Positions 1 to 13,172 of a DNA stretch of 64,000 bases are shown piece after piece. The notes beneath the pieces are model-generated. The model did not search any database. It saw only the letters and a program-made list of their open reading frames with translations, and had not been told where the DNA came from. Each line of letters opens with the position of its first letter. Position 1 is the stretch's first letter. A program made the translations under genes and the position numbers. This DNA comes from Glossina fuscipes (taxonomy: Eukaryota > Arthropoda > Insecta > Diptera > Glossinidae): positions 11,634,989-11,698,988 of the forward strand of contig NW_023998414.1 of assembly GCF_014805625.2 (NCBI RefSeq), read 5' to 3'.

Positions 1-46
<46 letters not shown>
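1..46. repeat. poly(A) run at the window edge
   Basis: Uninterrupted run of 46 A at the very start of the window, followed by ordinary sequence. It may be a retroelement tail, a homopolymer microsatellite, or a contig-edge artefact; nothing beside it decides which. Confidence 0.9.
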
Positions 47-48
<2 letters not shown>

Positions 49-1097
49 CATTTGAAATGTTTTGCGTCGTACCTCGTTCAGTTGCCAAACCAAAAAATAG
101 GAGGAAAATGTCCAGAAAAAATGAACTTTAGTTTTTTTTTTTTTTTTTTTTGTTTTGATATTAGAAAAAATGACATGACACGCGCCCAACATGTCAAGCG
201 AGGATTTTAAATGAATTCTTCAAAATAACGAAAAATTAAAAATAAAAAATAAGCTAAAAATGTGTAAAATCTACAGCTTGGGCGTATGTACGTAGACATG
301 TGTACGTTGTAATAGAAGGATTTAGAACTCAGCTGACAAAACAACAACTAAAGGAGAAGGATAACCAACATGGATGCAATAACTTTTATGTAGACGTTGC
401 ACAATTTTTTTTTTTCTATTATTATTATTTTTGCGCGCGTGTGTGTATACGTGTAAGTTTATATCACCCATACGTAGTGCAAGTGTATTGTGCATCAAAA
501 TTTATGTTGTCACTTGTGGTATACAGTCATGTCACAGCGTGATGAAAAATGGGTGGTGGTCACACAACCACAACGATAGCAATGACAACGTCAAAGTTCG
601 AGAAGTGATATATGTTTGTGAAGAGCAATATAATACTTATGCATGAGTGTGTGGGAAAGTACAAAAAAAAAAAAAAGAATACATACACATTCACGTAGAG
701 TACGTTTAGGCAAGTAATTCTAATGCCAGCTACAACATTTCTTCCTACGTCTTACTCATGGATCTCGTTGCGAAAATATTCACCATCTTGTTGTTTATTT
801 TGAATTTTTTACAGGCGTTTATTTCGTTAGAGATATCTATTTATACGTGCTATATATGCATCGGTGTACGTATGCAATATATTGCAAAATATGATCCCCT
901 TTTCGAAATTTATGATGCTATTGGACAGTCACCATGAAATGATGATAAAACATTTTTCATTGTTTTTTGTTGTTGGCCATTTTATGTTTTGTTTGCCCAC
1001 TCTTGCATTCATCTCTCATTGTCCAAACGTTCATTTTGCATAAGTCAACAGAACAAGCAAGAAGAAAAAGTAATTAAAAAAAATTTGTTCCTATTCC

Positions 1098-1145
1098 TCA
1101 TCATCATCATCATCATCATCATTATCATTATCATCATCATCATCA
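1098..1145. repeat. (TCA)n trinucleotide tract
   Basis: About 16 TCA units with two TTA variants. It creates poly-Ile and poly-Met frames on the two strands, which are not genes. Confidence 0.9.
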
Positions 1146-1726
1146 ATACGATTGCACTCTCACTTGCACGATAAATGTCAAAATCGTTTAGGAACCTGAA
1201 GACATTGTTCAATCTTTTATAAAAAAAAAAAAGCAAAATTGTTTCAATATTTTTGATGAATTAATAACCTTAAGTGCGGCTTATAATTAAATTAAATTAA
1301 TAGATTAGCTAAAGGAAAGCGTATCGACAATCATTGCACTAACAACTCATATCGATCGATCACTGCTGAAACAAGCTTATCTCGCCCATTTTCCAATTTG
1401 ATTCTGGGTGAGTTGGCCGGTTGACAGCATCCATATCCGCCTTTCATTCTTAGAGGGCTTTCGGAAAGTTTGATACCAATTATAGATTCATATCTACTTT
1501 GCTGCCTATTCCGGCCTTACTTACTTATCTAGTCAATTGTGTTCACTTTTCATGTCCATTGTCCAGCCTTCCAGAATAGCTTTCATTCAATAGCTAGTCA
1601 GGTCCTTGATGAACAAGTTCGCAAACATTTCACTAAGATTGCTGGAAAAGATTTTTGCTAAAACAAATACCGATATATGTAGGAAGTATTTAGACGGACA
1701 CGTTTAATGAACGGAAATTCTAAAGG

Positions 1727-1750
1727 CTCTCTCTCTCTCTCTCTCTCTCT
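1727..1750. repeat. (CT)12 microsatellite
   Basis: Perfect CT dinucleotide run of 24 bases. Confidence 0.9.
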
Positions 1751-4081
1751 GTTTGTTGTCACTCCACTTGACTTCAAACTATGGGGAAAAACTTTCGACA
1801 CGTTCTACTCTTACATAAAAATGATTTTCCTCACATAACCTCATGCGAATATATCTGTCAATGGCAGCATTGCTTGCTTGTACCCAGTCATCCCAATAGC
1901 AAGCGACGAACAAACGACGCGAAATCGAAATAGAGGCTTACGCTTTACAGGCAAACGCGAAATTTGCTAAATATCTGGTATTATTTCCTTGGGTCTCTAA
2001 ATATTATAATCGGGATGTGAAAAATGGTGGTATGTAAGTGCTAAGAAAGCTTATCGTATGTCCTTCTCAAGGTTAAATGTTAATATAATAACAAATTTAT
2101 TCTATGTTACGATAATGCTTAGTATTGAGATATGTGGTAAGGGAATTAACATAATTACTGATGTGCAGTGAGTATGTAAAGAACTTTTCGCAGCAACATC
2201 TTAATCGACTTGAATTTTGCGTATTCGTATTCTTCAAAAAACAAAATTAATGTAAAAATCTTCCTTGTGACGATGGGTTGTATATTTCGCATTACGTAGC
2301 ACTCCCTCTTTTCAAAATCGATCAGAATTCGCTTGACTAGAACCATTCATCGTGGCTTGTTAGCCTTTAGTTGGCCACTTGTTCAGATCAAAAATTCAAT
2401 AGGAACCGCGATCACAAAAAATAAAAGTATACGGTCAGCTTTGGATATTGCCGTGAAACTGATTGAATTGTGTTTCCAATCATATCTACAACTCTCTAAA
2501 GTGTTATCGGATCTCAAAATCTCTGACGTCGATAGACTTTCCAAATGCGGCTCGTCCCAAGTAATTCCCTGCTCTCTATATAAGATGCTGTGATTTATAA
2601 AAAAAAAAAAAAAAAAAAACAAAAAAAAATGGGTAGAAACATTTTTTTTTTTTTGTTAACGACGGCTGGACAAGTTTTAAAAGAAGATTTCTATTGATAT
2701 GTAAAAATGTGTGTTGTTTTAACCTAAAAATTCCCATAATTGTTTGAGCGCGATAGTATACCACAATCATCTAATTAGGAAGCCGAGAATAAGCGAGGGA
2801 ATAAGGCACGTGACTGTCATATCGGTTGACCATGCTTTATAAGTGGCTATGCACATAGTTACTAAGGCTCACTTACGCTCGTTAACACTTTAAACCTGAA
2901 ATTATTGTACACTGTTCGCGTTGAACTTTCTTGTTTGGTTCTTTGTTAATTAGTAATTGAAGAAGGAAAAAAAAAAAGTGGGCTTATATTGAACTCTGCT
3001 GTGCTTTTGATCGATAATCTGCTTTGTAATATTCTAACTTAAGTCTTTAATCTAAACAGTATTGATTAACTGCTACCGCTGCATCTATATTGTGCCCAGT
3101 AATAAATAAATAGAATAAATAAAATAAAATACTAATCACTGTGTGTGTGTGTGTGTAAATTGTAAAAAAAAATTTGATAACACTTAAAAAATGTTGCTTG
3201 GTAACAATTTCGCCTCCTGCCAGAAATTTATAGCGCACAACCCTACGATAATTGAAAGCAAAAAAAAACTGTCAACATCATCTTAGCAGCTTCGGAGTAA
3301 ATCTGATGCAATTTTCCGGCATTTTGTTCGTCGATGTTTAAGCGCTTATTTCCCAGCTGAATCCTACACATAGATCCAACTTTCATACATTTCATGACGT
3401 CCTGGTAGTCAGAACTGCAGTACTGTAAAATGTAATGACATGATACCCGACATAGACGCAGTACGAGAATGCACACAAAAAAAGAATAACGATTTCGAGA
3501 TTTCGTATTAACTGCGAAATTTTGAGTCCACAATCTTATATATTGATTGCGAGTGATAGGTTCATAAGGCTATTGCACAATTCGTAAAATTGATTTTACA
3601 GATAAGCATTCATTACTTTGCGGAACTCCACTGATGGACATCGTTGCGATGACTTTTCCTGAAAAATGAAGCATAAAAATCGTTGAAATTTGTCTAGATG
3701 GCAATGCAATCAATAAACCTTACGAGAGAACTAATTACCGATCAATTCTTAAATTGCTATGTATATTAAGTAAGAAAACTAATTGACGCAATAAGGAACT
3801 TTCTGTTTACAACATATTACGTGAATTTTCGTCAACTTTTTAAATTCCTTTGTGTAAGAAAATGATGAAAGATAATTACAACGGATTCGAAAGCATATTA
3901 TTATTAATAAAAGAGATTTAAAAAAAAAAAAAAATGAAAAAAAAATTTGAATATTATTTTTTTATTCGGATGCACTTATCTTAAGCGTTACAGCTTGAAA
4001 AGCTTGAATAAATTCACGTAAAATATTTTCAGTAAATTTAAATCAAATGAATGCATAAATTATAACAAAGAAACCAGAAGC

Positions 4082-4125
4082 AAAAAAAAAAAATAAAAAA
4101 TAAAAAAAAAAAAAAAAAAAAAAAA
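4082..4125. repeat. A-rich tract
   Basis: Poly(A) interrupted by two T bases; 44 bases long. Confidence 0.85.
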
Positions 4126-4314
4126 TGAAAAATACAAACTCCATAAAATAAAATCTGTGTCACGAAGTGAAAGTGAAATTAACTTTTATTTTTATATATA
4201 AAATCATGCATATACATATATAAGTACATACATAGATAATAAAATATAAAACTCCATGACACAAACATATTTTCATACATATGTTTTACTATTAGTTTTG
4301 AATTCCGTTCAGAA

Positions 4315-4382
4315 TTTTTTTTTTTTTTTATTTTATTTTATTTTATTTTATTTTTTTTTGTTTTTTTTTATTTTATTTTATA
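4315..4382. repeat. T-rich tract with TTTTA units
   Basis: Poly(T) merging into TTTTA pentamers, then another poly(T) and more pentamers. Confidence 0.85.
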
Positions 4383-7339
4383 TTAAGAACTTTATACGAA
4401 GACCAAAGAACTAACTTTGTTGAACTGTATTAGTACTGGTGCTGGTGCTGATGCTGAAGCTGCAGAGAAACGAGCGAGAAAATGTTACAGTCAACCACCA
4501 AAAGTGCCAACTATACATACATCCGTAATATAATAAGGATGCGAAGAGGTTGTTCGAGAAGCTGTTTAAAGTTCTTTAGTTGTTGGTGTTGCTGTTGCTG
4601 CTAGAGCAGGGATTTTTTTCTTTGTTTGCTTATTCTTTAATGTTCATGCACTAGACAACGAGCAGACACAGACGCAGACTTCCAAACAATATGGAGGGAC
4701 ACAGACACCAAAACAAACGAAACGAAACCCAGCCAGCTTAGACCAACTAACAACTATTTACACAAATGGAGAAAGTATGTATTTTACTCTAATGGTGTAG
4801 CTTTGTAGATGCTGAAAACAACTTATTCAGAGAAATTCCATTTGAGTTGCAATTGCTAAACTAACATTAATAAAAATAAAAAAAATAAAATAAAATAAAA
4901 AAAAAAAAAAGTACAAGAAAATGCAACAGAAAATTTTATTATCCTTATTTCAAGTTTTAAAGTTATAGTGTAAATACTATACACTTTAAAATTAATGTCT
5001 CCGCCTCTCACTGTATAGATGGATAGACACATTTGTGCCTTTGTTTTGTTATCAATTTCCTACTTAAAAAAAAAAAACAAAAAATAGATAAAGTGATCGT
5101 TTAAGTTTTTTTAAATAAAATCATAAACGCTTCCTCAGCAAACAGTGTTTCGCCAGTAAGGACAGCTGCATGTAAGTACACGTGACTCTTCCCGAACATG
5201 TTAACTTTTAAGAAGGTCAGCAGAGACTAGATTGAGCTGATAGTTCGCTACACAACCTTTACCCCTTTGACATCTTAGTTAAGGTGAGATGATAGAGCAG
5301 AGAGTTAGATGTGGTTGGGAAAGAAAAAATTTTGTAATTGTTTTTTATCACTTAAACCAACTTCAGATAGTCGGCTGGCGCTATTTCATCTGTTTCTCTT
5401 GGTATGTGAAGGATTCGTCGAAAAGATATTCTACGCGAACTAATGACATTTTGGGAAAGATGAATTCTCCCAATTTACACTTAATAGTCATGATAGCGCA
5501 TTGGGACTTAAAAAAAAAAAATACGGCGCCAATTAGTCAGAAATTTTAAATAGGGATAATGTCTGTTTGCCTTAAGGCTTGCAATTGATTTTAATAAGTT
5601 TGTAAGAACAACAGTTTGTCTAGACATATGGTACGTGTCTGAAACTTAGCACCCATACACATGCGCATTTGCGATTGCGCACAACACACAACAGGTTAAC
5701 CTGCGGACTTAAGCTGAGAACGTGACTGCCAAGTTTCATCTATGTGTTTCCTTTTTTTTTTAGCTTTGGTTTGATTATAGCACATATGTCGACGGTTGAA
5801 CGAGCATGATTAAATCGATTCAAACTCTCAAGCTGACCGAGAAGATATGTTTGCTATTCCCCGATTATCCAATTTGTAATTTTTAAATATGGATAAGCAA
5901 AGAAATTGGTGTAGGACATAAAACATTCTATGGAAGTTCGGAATTATACTTTTCATTAGACTTTTGTCAACGCTTTCACTAAATTTGAGTTCAATCAATT
6001 TCCACTGCGGATTGTAAATGTGAGGTTTTGGGTGATTGAGGCCTGTCTTTCAAATTCTTCTATCGTCACCCAGCAGGAGCGTATATGTGCAAGTTTAACC
6101 TTTCTATTTCAATCGACAATTTTAACTTCACTCAATACCACGAACCTATTCAGATTATAATTGCTTTATTAGATTCCTCGCGAATATTTCGAGCTTTTAC
6201 AAACTTGAAGTCTCATTCGCACTCATTCTGATTACAGAAATACTCCGACTACTACCACTATTTATGTATTATTCATTAATCCATTTTGACATTCATTGAA
6301 ATTTAAATAAGAATGAAAGTTTAATGCATTGACTGTTCTGGAGAAAAATCACAGCCCTTTATTTTGTTGCTGAGGGTGAATATAACGTGACAATAACTTT
6401 TCATTTTCTGGCAGCAGAACTCATAAATTTATCTCAAGTAAGTATTGAGCAGCGTGAACTTTTTCAACGTAGGCACGGAAGCAGGTGAGGCTACCTCGGC
6501 TTAACATAATAATGAAAATTTCAAAATCTAACAAGTGTTCAAGCGAATAGTGTATATTTTAATAAGTGATGTTAACATTTAAGTATCACATCCTTAAATA
6601 AAGTCGGGGAAGAAATAGATCCATGTCGGTTAAACTAGGTCCACTTACGTTTTTTATTTAATTACTTTCATGAGCAAATTTTCATTTAAAAAAAAAAAAA
6701 TTAGCAATTAAGCTTATATTGGCATATAAAGGTTTACATTTCATGAGACTCCTTATGTGCGGTGATGTCCACAAAATAGATCTGCTTCGTCCAAATTCGG
6801 TAAGGTAGGTTTCTTTGCCAATTTTCACCATAAAATATTGAAAATTCGACCTATTTAGTTTTCGCAGGAATGGTTATATGAGAGGGTATTCGAAAAATTG
6901 CTCAGTCGATCCTTAGTTTTCACACCAATTGGGTATGCCGGAATGTAACTATTAGTTACGAATTATAACTGCTTACTACTTAGTTACTTTCATTAAAATA
7001 TCTCAAAAATGTGCGTAAATCCCTATCGTTGCATCTTTGCAATATTTTATATATAACGAGAAAAATGCCAAAATTTGCGGCAAGCATGCCGTCTGACTGA
7101 TTTGGTTCATTTTCCATGCGACGCATGCCGATGAAAGGTTGTTTTTTTTTTTTATGACGGGCAGCACATTTCTACGAACAATTATGAAACGGGTATATTT
7201 AAATCGACTCACAATTTGATTAGTCTTTGAAATGTAGTTATGGATGCTGCATTAATGTTGACAAAGTGAATATGTATCTAGGAATTAGTAAATATGTTTA
7301 ACGCACAGAAACGCGTATCGTATACTTTCTATTTTATAC

Positions 7340-7364
7340 AATATATATATATATATATATATAT
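7340..7364. repeat. (AT)n microsatellite
   Basis: Perfect AT alternation of about 12 units. Confidence 0.9.
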
Positions 7365-8948
7365 GTACGTTCCTAGCTAAATATGTCACCATAATAGCAC
7401 TCTATTTAGTTGCTCGTTATGCGTTCGTGCATGCATCCTCCCGTTATAAAATTTCAAATGTAATTGGGATGTAGGTTCGAAACCCACATGCATTACACAT
7501 TGTTTTTTAACTATTTAAAGCAAACACATTCGAATTATATGAAAAGAATAATTATACTAAGCATTTATTATAAATAACGTATTATATTGCAGCGCGTATA
7601 AGTTCTTAGTTATTATTCTGCATTTGATATAATCCTTTCTGCGTCTTTCACCTTGAAGCTTACATAAATACCTACCAAAATAATCACCGTAGTGGTAGTA
7701 AGCACGGCCAACATAGGTCTCAGGGAATTCGAGAACGATTCCTGTTGCGAAAGAGCGATAAATTCACTTTCGCTTTATAAATTTTATTGTAGTGAAATTA
7801 TTGCAGTGAAGAAATGATAGAACATTTACACCGATTTTTGGCTAACAGCGCCACTCTTTTCTCTTTTTGAATAAATGTTGTTTCGCGAGATTTATACAAG
7901 TCCGCCTATAAGTCGAATCGGATGAATTCTTTTTAGTCAAACCAGACGCATCGGAGCATTTGTAATATCAAATGTGTCTTTGTATTTGTGTGAATATAAT
8001 AAGCAAAACAATCATCTAAATATATTATTTTTAATTTATCTAAGTGTAAATTGCCATAACTGAACACTTGTTGGCATCGCTTCATAGATAACTTTTCATA
8101 CTTCTTCAATTCCTCTTTTAATTTCTTAGAAATGTTTTCTTAATTTCTCTTTGATAGCATTTTTCTATTTTATGGCACCAAAAAACAAAAAAAAAAAAAA
8201 GCATCCAAAATAATTACTTGCTCTTCCCGATGTTTGATGTTTTAACATTGCTGTCTTTAGTAGTCTTTATATTCATTACTTGTATCAAATATATGCATTT
8301 CCTAATGATATTTTGCTACGTTTTCCCTTTAAATGAGCTACAGGACACCCACTTTATTGTCGAATAAAATTTCATTCGACATTAACAATAATCGTATACA
8401 TTGCCGAACACTGTAAACGTGCTACTTGACACGTCGACAACCAAAAGCCCAAATGCAAAAATTAGCATCGAGTTTACTTGAAGTCGACAGCTACAAACTG
8501 ATCCCCCATAATTTATTACTTCAACTTGAGCTGTATGTTATACGCTTTGTGATTGCATATCGAAAATTTGCTTTTTAAAAGGAAGAAAATTCATATAATA
8601 TTGTATCTGTCCAAGTTCGTGAGTAACGACAAAAAAAACCGATTCCTTGCTTTTAAAAACAGAGGTGTTTTGAGTTTATGTTGTGTTGGGGTGATGTTCT
8701 CTTCTCGATTCGATCTATAGTCAATGATTGCAAGGCTTTTGCCAAACTTAGAACTGCAACAGGCAGATAGCAAGACAAGCAGACATGGATGTTCAGATCG
8801 ACTTAGAAACACATGGATTGGCTGACAAATTTTCTAGAACGTGAAAATAACGGCACTTTTTCACAAAAATTGGAAAATACTGCCATACTGCCTGAGGTTC
8901 CTGATGGTGAATATAAAAATAAGAAGCATAAAAATTTTAATAAAATTT

Positions 8949-8957
8949 AAAAAAAAA
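8949..8957 (-). terminator. RNA polymerase III terminator of tRNA-Gly
   Basis: Nine A on the plus strand give nine T on the transcribed strand, starting 7 bases past the discriminator base of tRNA-Gly. Four or more T are normally enough to stop RNA polymerase III. Confidence 0.85.
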
Positions 8958-8963
8958 CAGATC

Positions 8964-9035
8964 TGCGTCGGCCGGGAATCGAACCCGGGTCAACTGCTTG
9001 GAAGGCAACTATGCTAACCATTACACCACCGACGC
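8964..9035 (-). tRNA. tRNA-Gly-TCC: tRNA-Gly (anticodon UCC)
   Basis: Decodes GGA (and GGG) glycine codons. The 72-base gene reads from 9035 down to 8964. The acceptor stem is GCGTCGG paired with CCGACGC, all 7 bp matched, with discriminator A. The anticodon loop is CTTCCAA, with U33 present and the anticodon at 9002-9000. The T arm is CCGGG TTCGATT CCCGG. The D-arm region carries the A box (TGGTGTAATGG) and the T arm the B box (8975-8985), so transcription needs no upstream promoter. There is no intron and no CCA in the DNA, as expected of a eukaryotic nuclear gene. A nine-T terminator follows. The sequence matches my memory of the Drosophila gene closely. tRNA-Ser(CGA) lies on the same strand about 1 kb away, too far for a shared transcript. 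Confidence 0.97.
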
Positions 9036-10014
9036 TACGTTCTCACGCACCTCTAACATTGAAATTAAGGAAAACTGAATAAAAACTATTTGTTTTCTTT
9101 GAAAAATATTTTTATGTTCTAAATTATACGTTAATTAAAAAAAAAAATGAGATCAAATAATCAATATACAAATCTTTTATTTTCTATATACGTAGACATA
9201 TTCAAAACGGTGGCAAATATAACTCGGGAATAATTATGAACATGTCGATAAACCGAAAGAAACCATTTGACTCTTATACACTTGTATGACACTGTTACAC
9301 TTACATATATATATACATAACTTTTGATTGAATGATCCGGGTTGCATGCGAACGATATGGGTTTAAAGTAATAAAAGGTCATATATCCAGAATAAAATTT
9401 TCGCCACATATTTGATTCATTTCTTCAGTACGCTGTTGAACACACATGTATGAAAATTGTTACCACAAATAGACGATCTAGAATGAGTAGGGTTACTGTT
9501 TCAAAGAAGGGAATTATGACAACATTAGTCAATTACGGGTATGCGTTTTTAATGTTTTTTTGCCTTATATGCAATGGCTTGGTATTTGCATTTTTTAAAC
9601 GAAGGAAAAGTTTTAAAATTATTGGCCCAGCGACCCGTTGTTGACGGTGATATAATGTTAAGATGATAGATAAATGGCTTTTTGTTCTACTTGTCACAAA
9701 TTTGCTTATTATTATTGGAAACATGAAAGATGACCACCACACCACAGGCAGAAATTGCTTTCTCGCCTCCCTTAAATTTTCGTTACAGCTCAATTTTTAT
9801 CCCTGTATGGGGGGTGCGTGCGTGCGGCCAAGATGTTAACACAAGCTTTGCATGCATTAAAGACATATATGAATTGGGAATTCTCTATTCATGCATTATT
9901 TTATACTGCGTTAGCCTTAGTCCTATATATATATATTATTATTATCATCATCCTCTTGGTTGAAAAATGGATGATTGTAAATCGGTGCACAATATCTAAT
10001 TTCATTTTTTTAAT
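9036..10014. other. spacer between the two tRNA genes
   Basis: About 1 kb with no recognisable gene. It holds short frames without motifs, a small (AT)n tract near 9925-9945 and AT-rich single-copy DNA. Confidence 0.6.
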
Positions 10015-10021
10015 AAAAAAA
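10015..10021 (-). terminator. RNA polymerase III terminator of tRNA-Ser
   Basis: Seven A on the plus strand (T7 in the transcript sense), 26 bases past the tRNA-Ser 3' end. It is the first T run downstream, so the primary transcript probably has a longer trailer than that of tRNA-Gly. Confidence 0.75.
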
Positions 10022-10047
10022 CGCGTCAGCTGTAGTTGGACACACCG

Positions 10048-10129
10048 CGCAGCCGGTAGGATTCGAACCTACGCTCCCAGAGGGAATCTGATTTCGAGTC
10101 AGACGCCTTAACCACTCGGCCACGACTGC
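10048..10129 (-). tRNA. tRNA-Ser-CGA: tRNA-Ser (anticodon CGA)
   Basis: Decodes the UCG serine codon. The 82-base gene reads from 10129 down to 10048. Acceptor GCAGTCG pairs with CGGCTGC, with one G-T wobble pair, and the discriminator is G, the seryl-tRNA identity base. The anticodon loop is CTCGAAA with the anticodon at 10096-10094, flanked by TCTGA/TCAGA. A long class II variable arm follows, then T arm GTAGG TTCGAAT CCTAC. The B box is at 10059-10069. No intron. Its antisense and sense readings produce a familiar false protein (EWLRRLTRNQIPSGSVGSNP), so protein annotation over this locus should be ignored. Confidence 0.97.
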
Positions 10130-10439
10130 TTGCGGTGAAAGTTCTTGCAAGGTTCTTAAAAGCCTTCTGAAAATAAAACCAACCCCTTTTTTATTTTCTC
10201 CAATAATTTCAAGGGTAGTTATAAACATGTTAGTGCACTTCATATATATTTATTGTTCCAAAAGCAGTGCATTGTTGAAATACTTCGTTAGTTGCTTTTG
10301 TTTCGTCAACTAAACTTTCCTCAACACCATAAATCTTGCCTATGGTCATGTGCAAAGGGCCGTTGTGTTCGAACGACTATCTTTTTAATTGACGCTGGCG
10401 ATTCACACACATGCGAATAAAACAAGTAGTTATCACCAG

Positions 10440-10489
10440 TTTTTTATTTATTTATTTATTTTTGTTTTTTTTTTTTTTTTTTTCTTTTT
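10440..10489. repeat. T-rich / (TTTA)n tract
   Basis: TTTA units followed by a poly(T) run of about 19, then T-rich sequence. Confidence 0.85.
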
Positions 10490-12422
10490 CGTATCAATAA
10501 TTGACAATTGAATGGGTTCTTTAAGTTTTAATACTAACATCCACATATAGACAAAAAGAAGAAAATCTTTAGGTTGTGTAAGCGATAACATCAAATGACA
10601 TTTTTTGTTGTTGATGTTATGTTTTCTTCTTAAGTCATTTTATCTATCGTAGGTTTGGTTTTTGTTGAGAAAACTTGAAAGATTTTTAAGCGATAAAAAC
10701 TCGACTGCTTTTATATGATACAAAATGAACAGAAGATATATGAATGGATTGCATAAGTGTGTGTAATAAGTTAAAGTAAGCTAACAATTGTTTATTATAA
10801 AGTTTGTTTGAAAGTCAAAACTGGTTGCAAAGAATAATTTTTTTTTATTATATTTTTCTTATAATTAAATAATTTTTTTTAATTAATTTTTTTAATTCTA
10901 ATTATTTTTATTAATTTCTCATACACATTAACGCGACTCTTTATTATTATGTCAATTTATATATGTACATATATATATACATATATATATATAAAACTAT
11001 AAAAAAAACTATATAACTAAAAAACGCAACATGTGTCATGACCAACATGAAAACCATATAAGAAACAAGATAAATTGTGGTTTGACACACTAAAACCACT
11101 AAAATAAACACGCCATTGCATATGAAATGAAAATAATAAACATTAGCCTGAAGTGTAGGACAAGTAGACACAATGATGAATGCCGGCGAAGACAAGACGG
11201 AATGCGCATTTCTTTACACTTTTTAAATTATTCTTAAAAAAAGAGTTTTTGCTTTTGTTTTGCCTTGATAAGTTTCCAAAAACAAGGGAAAAGTGCATAA
11301 AAATTAAACACTAAAAGCAATCGCAAAGTTTGTAAAGCGTAACTTTGACAACGTTAAGTATAGCATAGCATATTACGTAGTTACGTACTATAATTATTTG
11401 AGATCGAATACCGAATTCTCATTATGTAGAACAAAAATACTTACCTCTTATTACAGTTTACGACGAATTTTTCAAAAGCTCCGTCTAAACAAAACTAACA
11501 ATATTTATGATCAGATTCAGTTGCCTTTTGATCCCAGTATCACATTGCAATAACTCAACCACTTTACAATATATCTAATTCTCCCTTCCGCACAGTGTAG
11601 TTGTGTACATACCGATCGTTTATTATCCGAATACTGAAATTGGAATCATAAAATAAATACACTTCGAATATTTGGATAGCAAACATAAAGAAGTGGAAAA
11701 TTCATTTAAAGTAGAAGCAGAAAGCACAGACATATAGACTTAATATATTGATGAAAACATTTACGGAGAACTTATTCCCGTACAATTAATAAATATACGC
11801 TATTGGGAGATTTCTATTAAAAGTCCATATAAATGCACTTCATGTGCACATGCTTGGTAAGATAATCTCAGCAAGGCTCGCAATAACCGATTGTAGCGTC
11901 TAATCGCCTTATAAGCAAATATATGCTATGGAAAGATAACCGCATAAGGTCTCAGAAGAAAAGCGTCCCGGCGAATATGAATGGAAGGAAAGTTCATACG
12001 TGTTTGTCAATCAATTTTGTTTACAAACCTTCACATTCAGTTACTTCGCACCGATTTTAGATCCTTTCATATATGCCGATTAGGGAACTAACCTGTGAAA
12101 ACATTAAAGAGAAAAACCAAAAGCATAAACCGATCGGACAACGTACGTTAAGTAATTCTAGTATGTATCGAAGTAAGCAACAATCATCGAGCCGGTTTAA
12201 CGATTAATCGCTCCGGCAATAGGATAAGAAACTGGAAACTGTATTTGATCAACCTGAATATTTCCATGTCCCAAGCAACAGCAAGCCTCACATCTAACGG
12301 GAGAGTGGCGTTATTGCAAGCAAAGTTCATTAATAATTATCCTCCCTGAGCGTCCAAGTCTATCGATTGAAAACGGTGGCGGAATGGTGAAATGCGTTCA
12401 CATTGCCTTCGATTTACCTTCA

Positions 12423-12440
12423 CCCCCCCCCCCCCCCCCC
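12423..12440. repeat. poly(C) run of 18
   Basis: Eighteen consecutive C in otherwise AT-rich DNA, followed by a short C/T stretch and a poly(A) run about 10 bases later. Long C homopolymers are uncommon in fly genomes. Confidence 0.9.
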
Positions 12441-13065
12441 TCCCTCGACACAAAAAAAAAAAAGATTGCACAAATACATCTTCCGCGACATCACGTGCAC
12501 AGATCTTTGCTTTTTATTCTGCATACAAGTCAAATGAAATCTAAATCGAAGACATGCTTTCCTCTGTTCTTTATCATACATTTGATATAACTTTTTTTTT
12601 TTTACTCTTTCAAAACTTAATCAAACGATAAGTTATAGTTTTAAGGCGATGCAGCAATATAAGCTGGAGGTGAACTCAATTATAATCTCGTTCCTCGTAA
12701 GTACTTATGTTCAAGTGTTTTATAAGTGAACCAGTCACCAATGGTTAAAAGCATTTAATTCGTTTCTCCATTAAAAATTGTAATAATGTAGTTCTTAAAA
12801 TGTAAGAATAACACCATCGACTTGATTGTTTGTATATGGATGTCTCCCTAACCAGCCAGCAGCATTGGCTGACGTTAGCCTAGTGTGGTAAGCGGTAGTA
12901 GACGAGTGCAATTGCCGAAATGTCACATGTCAGCCCATATTTCTTATATGCCAAATACTTTTTGACATAATAGTCCAATTACCTTATCGCACGATTCCCA
13001 TCGCCAGCATTGTATAGAATCTTTGCACATACACACATATACGCACCAGATATACGGCAAAGTGC

Positions 13066-13105
13066 CTCTTTCTCTCACTCTCGCTAGCTCCCTCTCTCTC
13101 TCTCT

Positions 13106-13160
<55 letters not shown>

Positions 13161-13172
13161 TCCATCTCTCTC
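13066..13172. repeat. compound (CT)n(AC)n microsatellite
   Basis: An imperfect CT tract (13091-13138) runs straight into an (AC)n tract (13138-13160). Read on either strand it produces Arg-Glu or Ser-Leu frames that are not genes. CT/GA tracts can bind GAGA factor; here that is inference only. Confidence 0.9.

Larger units (their letters stand above)
47..8948. other. non-coding, AT-rich DNA with simple repeats
   Basis: I recognise no gene here. The open frames are short, lack family motifs and have stops close by. Simple repeats include (TCA)n at 1098-1145, (CT)12 at 1727-1750, (GT)n at 3140-3157, A-rich at 4082-4125, T-rich at 4315-4382 and (AT)n at 7340-7364. A stretch rich in CTG/CAG-type triplets lies near 4437-4610. 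It could be intergenic DNA or intron. Confidence 0.6.

Noticed and set aside
530..575. RDEKWVVV in one frame, like the mariner GDEKWV motif
   Set aside because: Only five matching residues and no flanking mariner motifs.
3243..3533. Minus-strand 96-codon frame with several Cys
   Set aside because: No family motif, and stops at both ends; it could be chance in AT-rich DNA.
5844..5866. AGATATGTTTGCTATTC, similar to the miR-190 seed region
   Set aside because: The rest of the mature sequence differs and no pairing arm lies on either side.
7465..7500. B-box-like GGTTCGAAACCC, possible tRNA
   Set aside because: No matching acceptor stem or A box at the right distance, and a mismatch in the T stem.
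10010..10243. Minus-strand 77-codon frame containing EWLRRLTRNQIPSGSVGSNP
   Set aside because: It is the conceptual translation of the tRNA-Ser gene itself, a well-known false protein.
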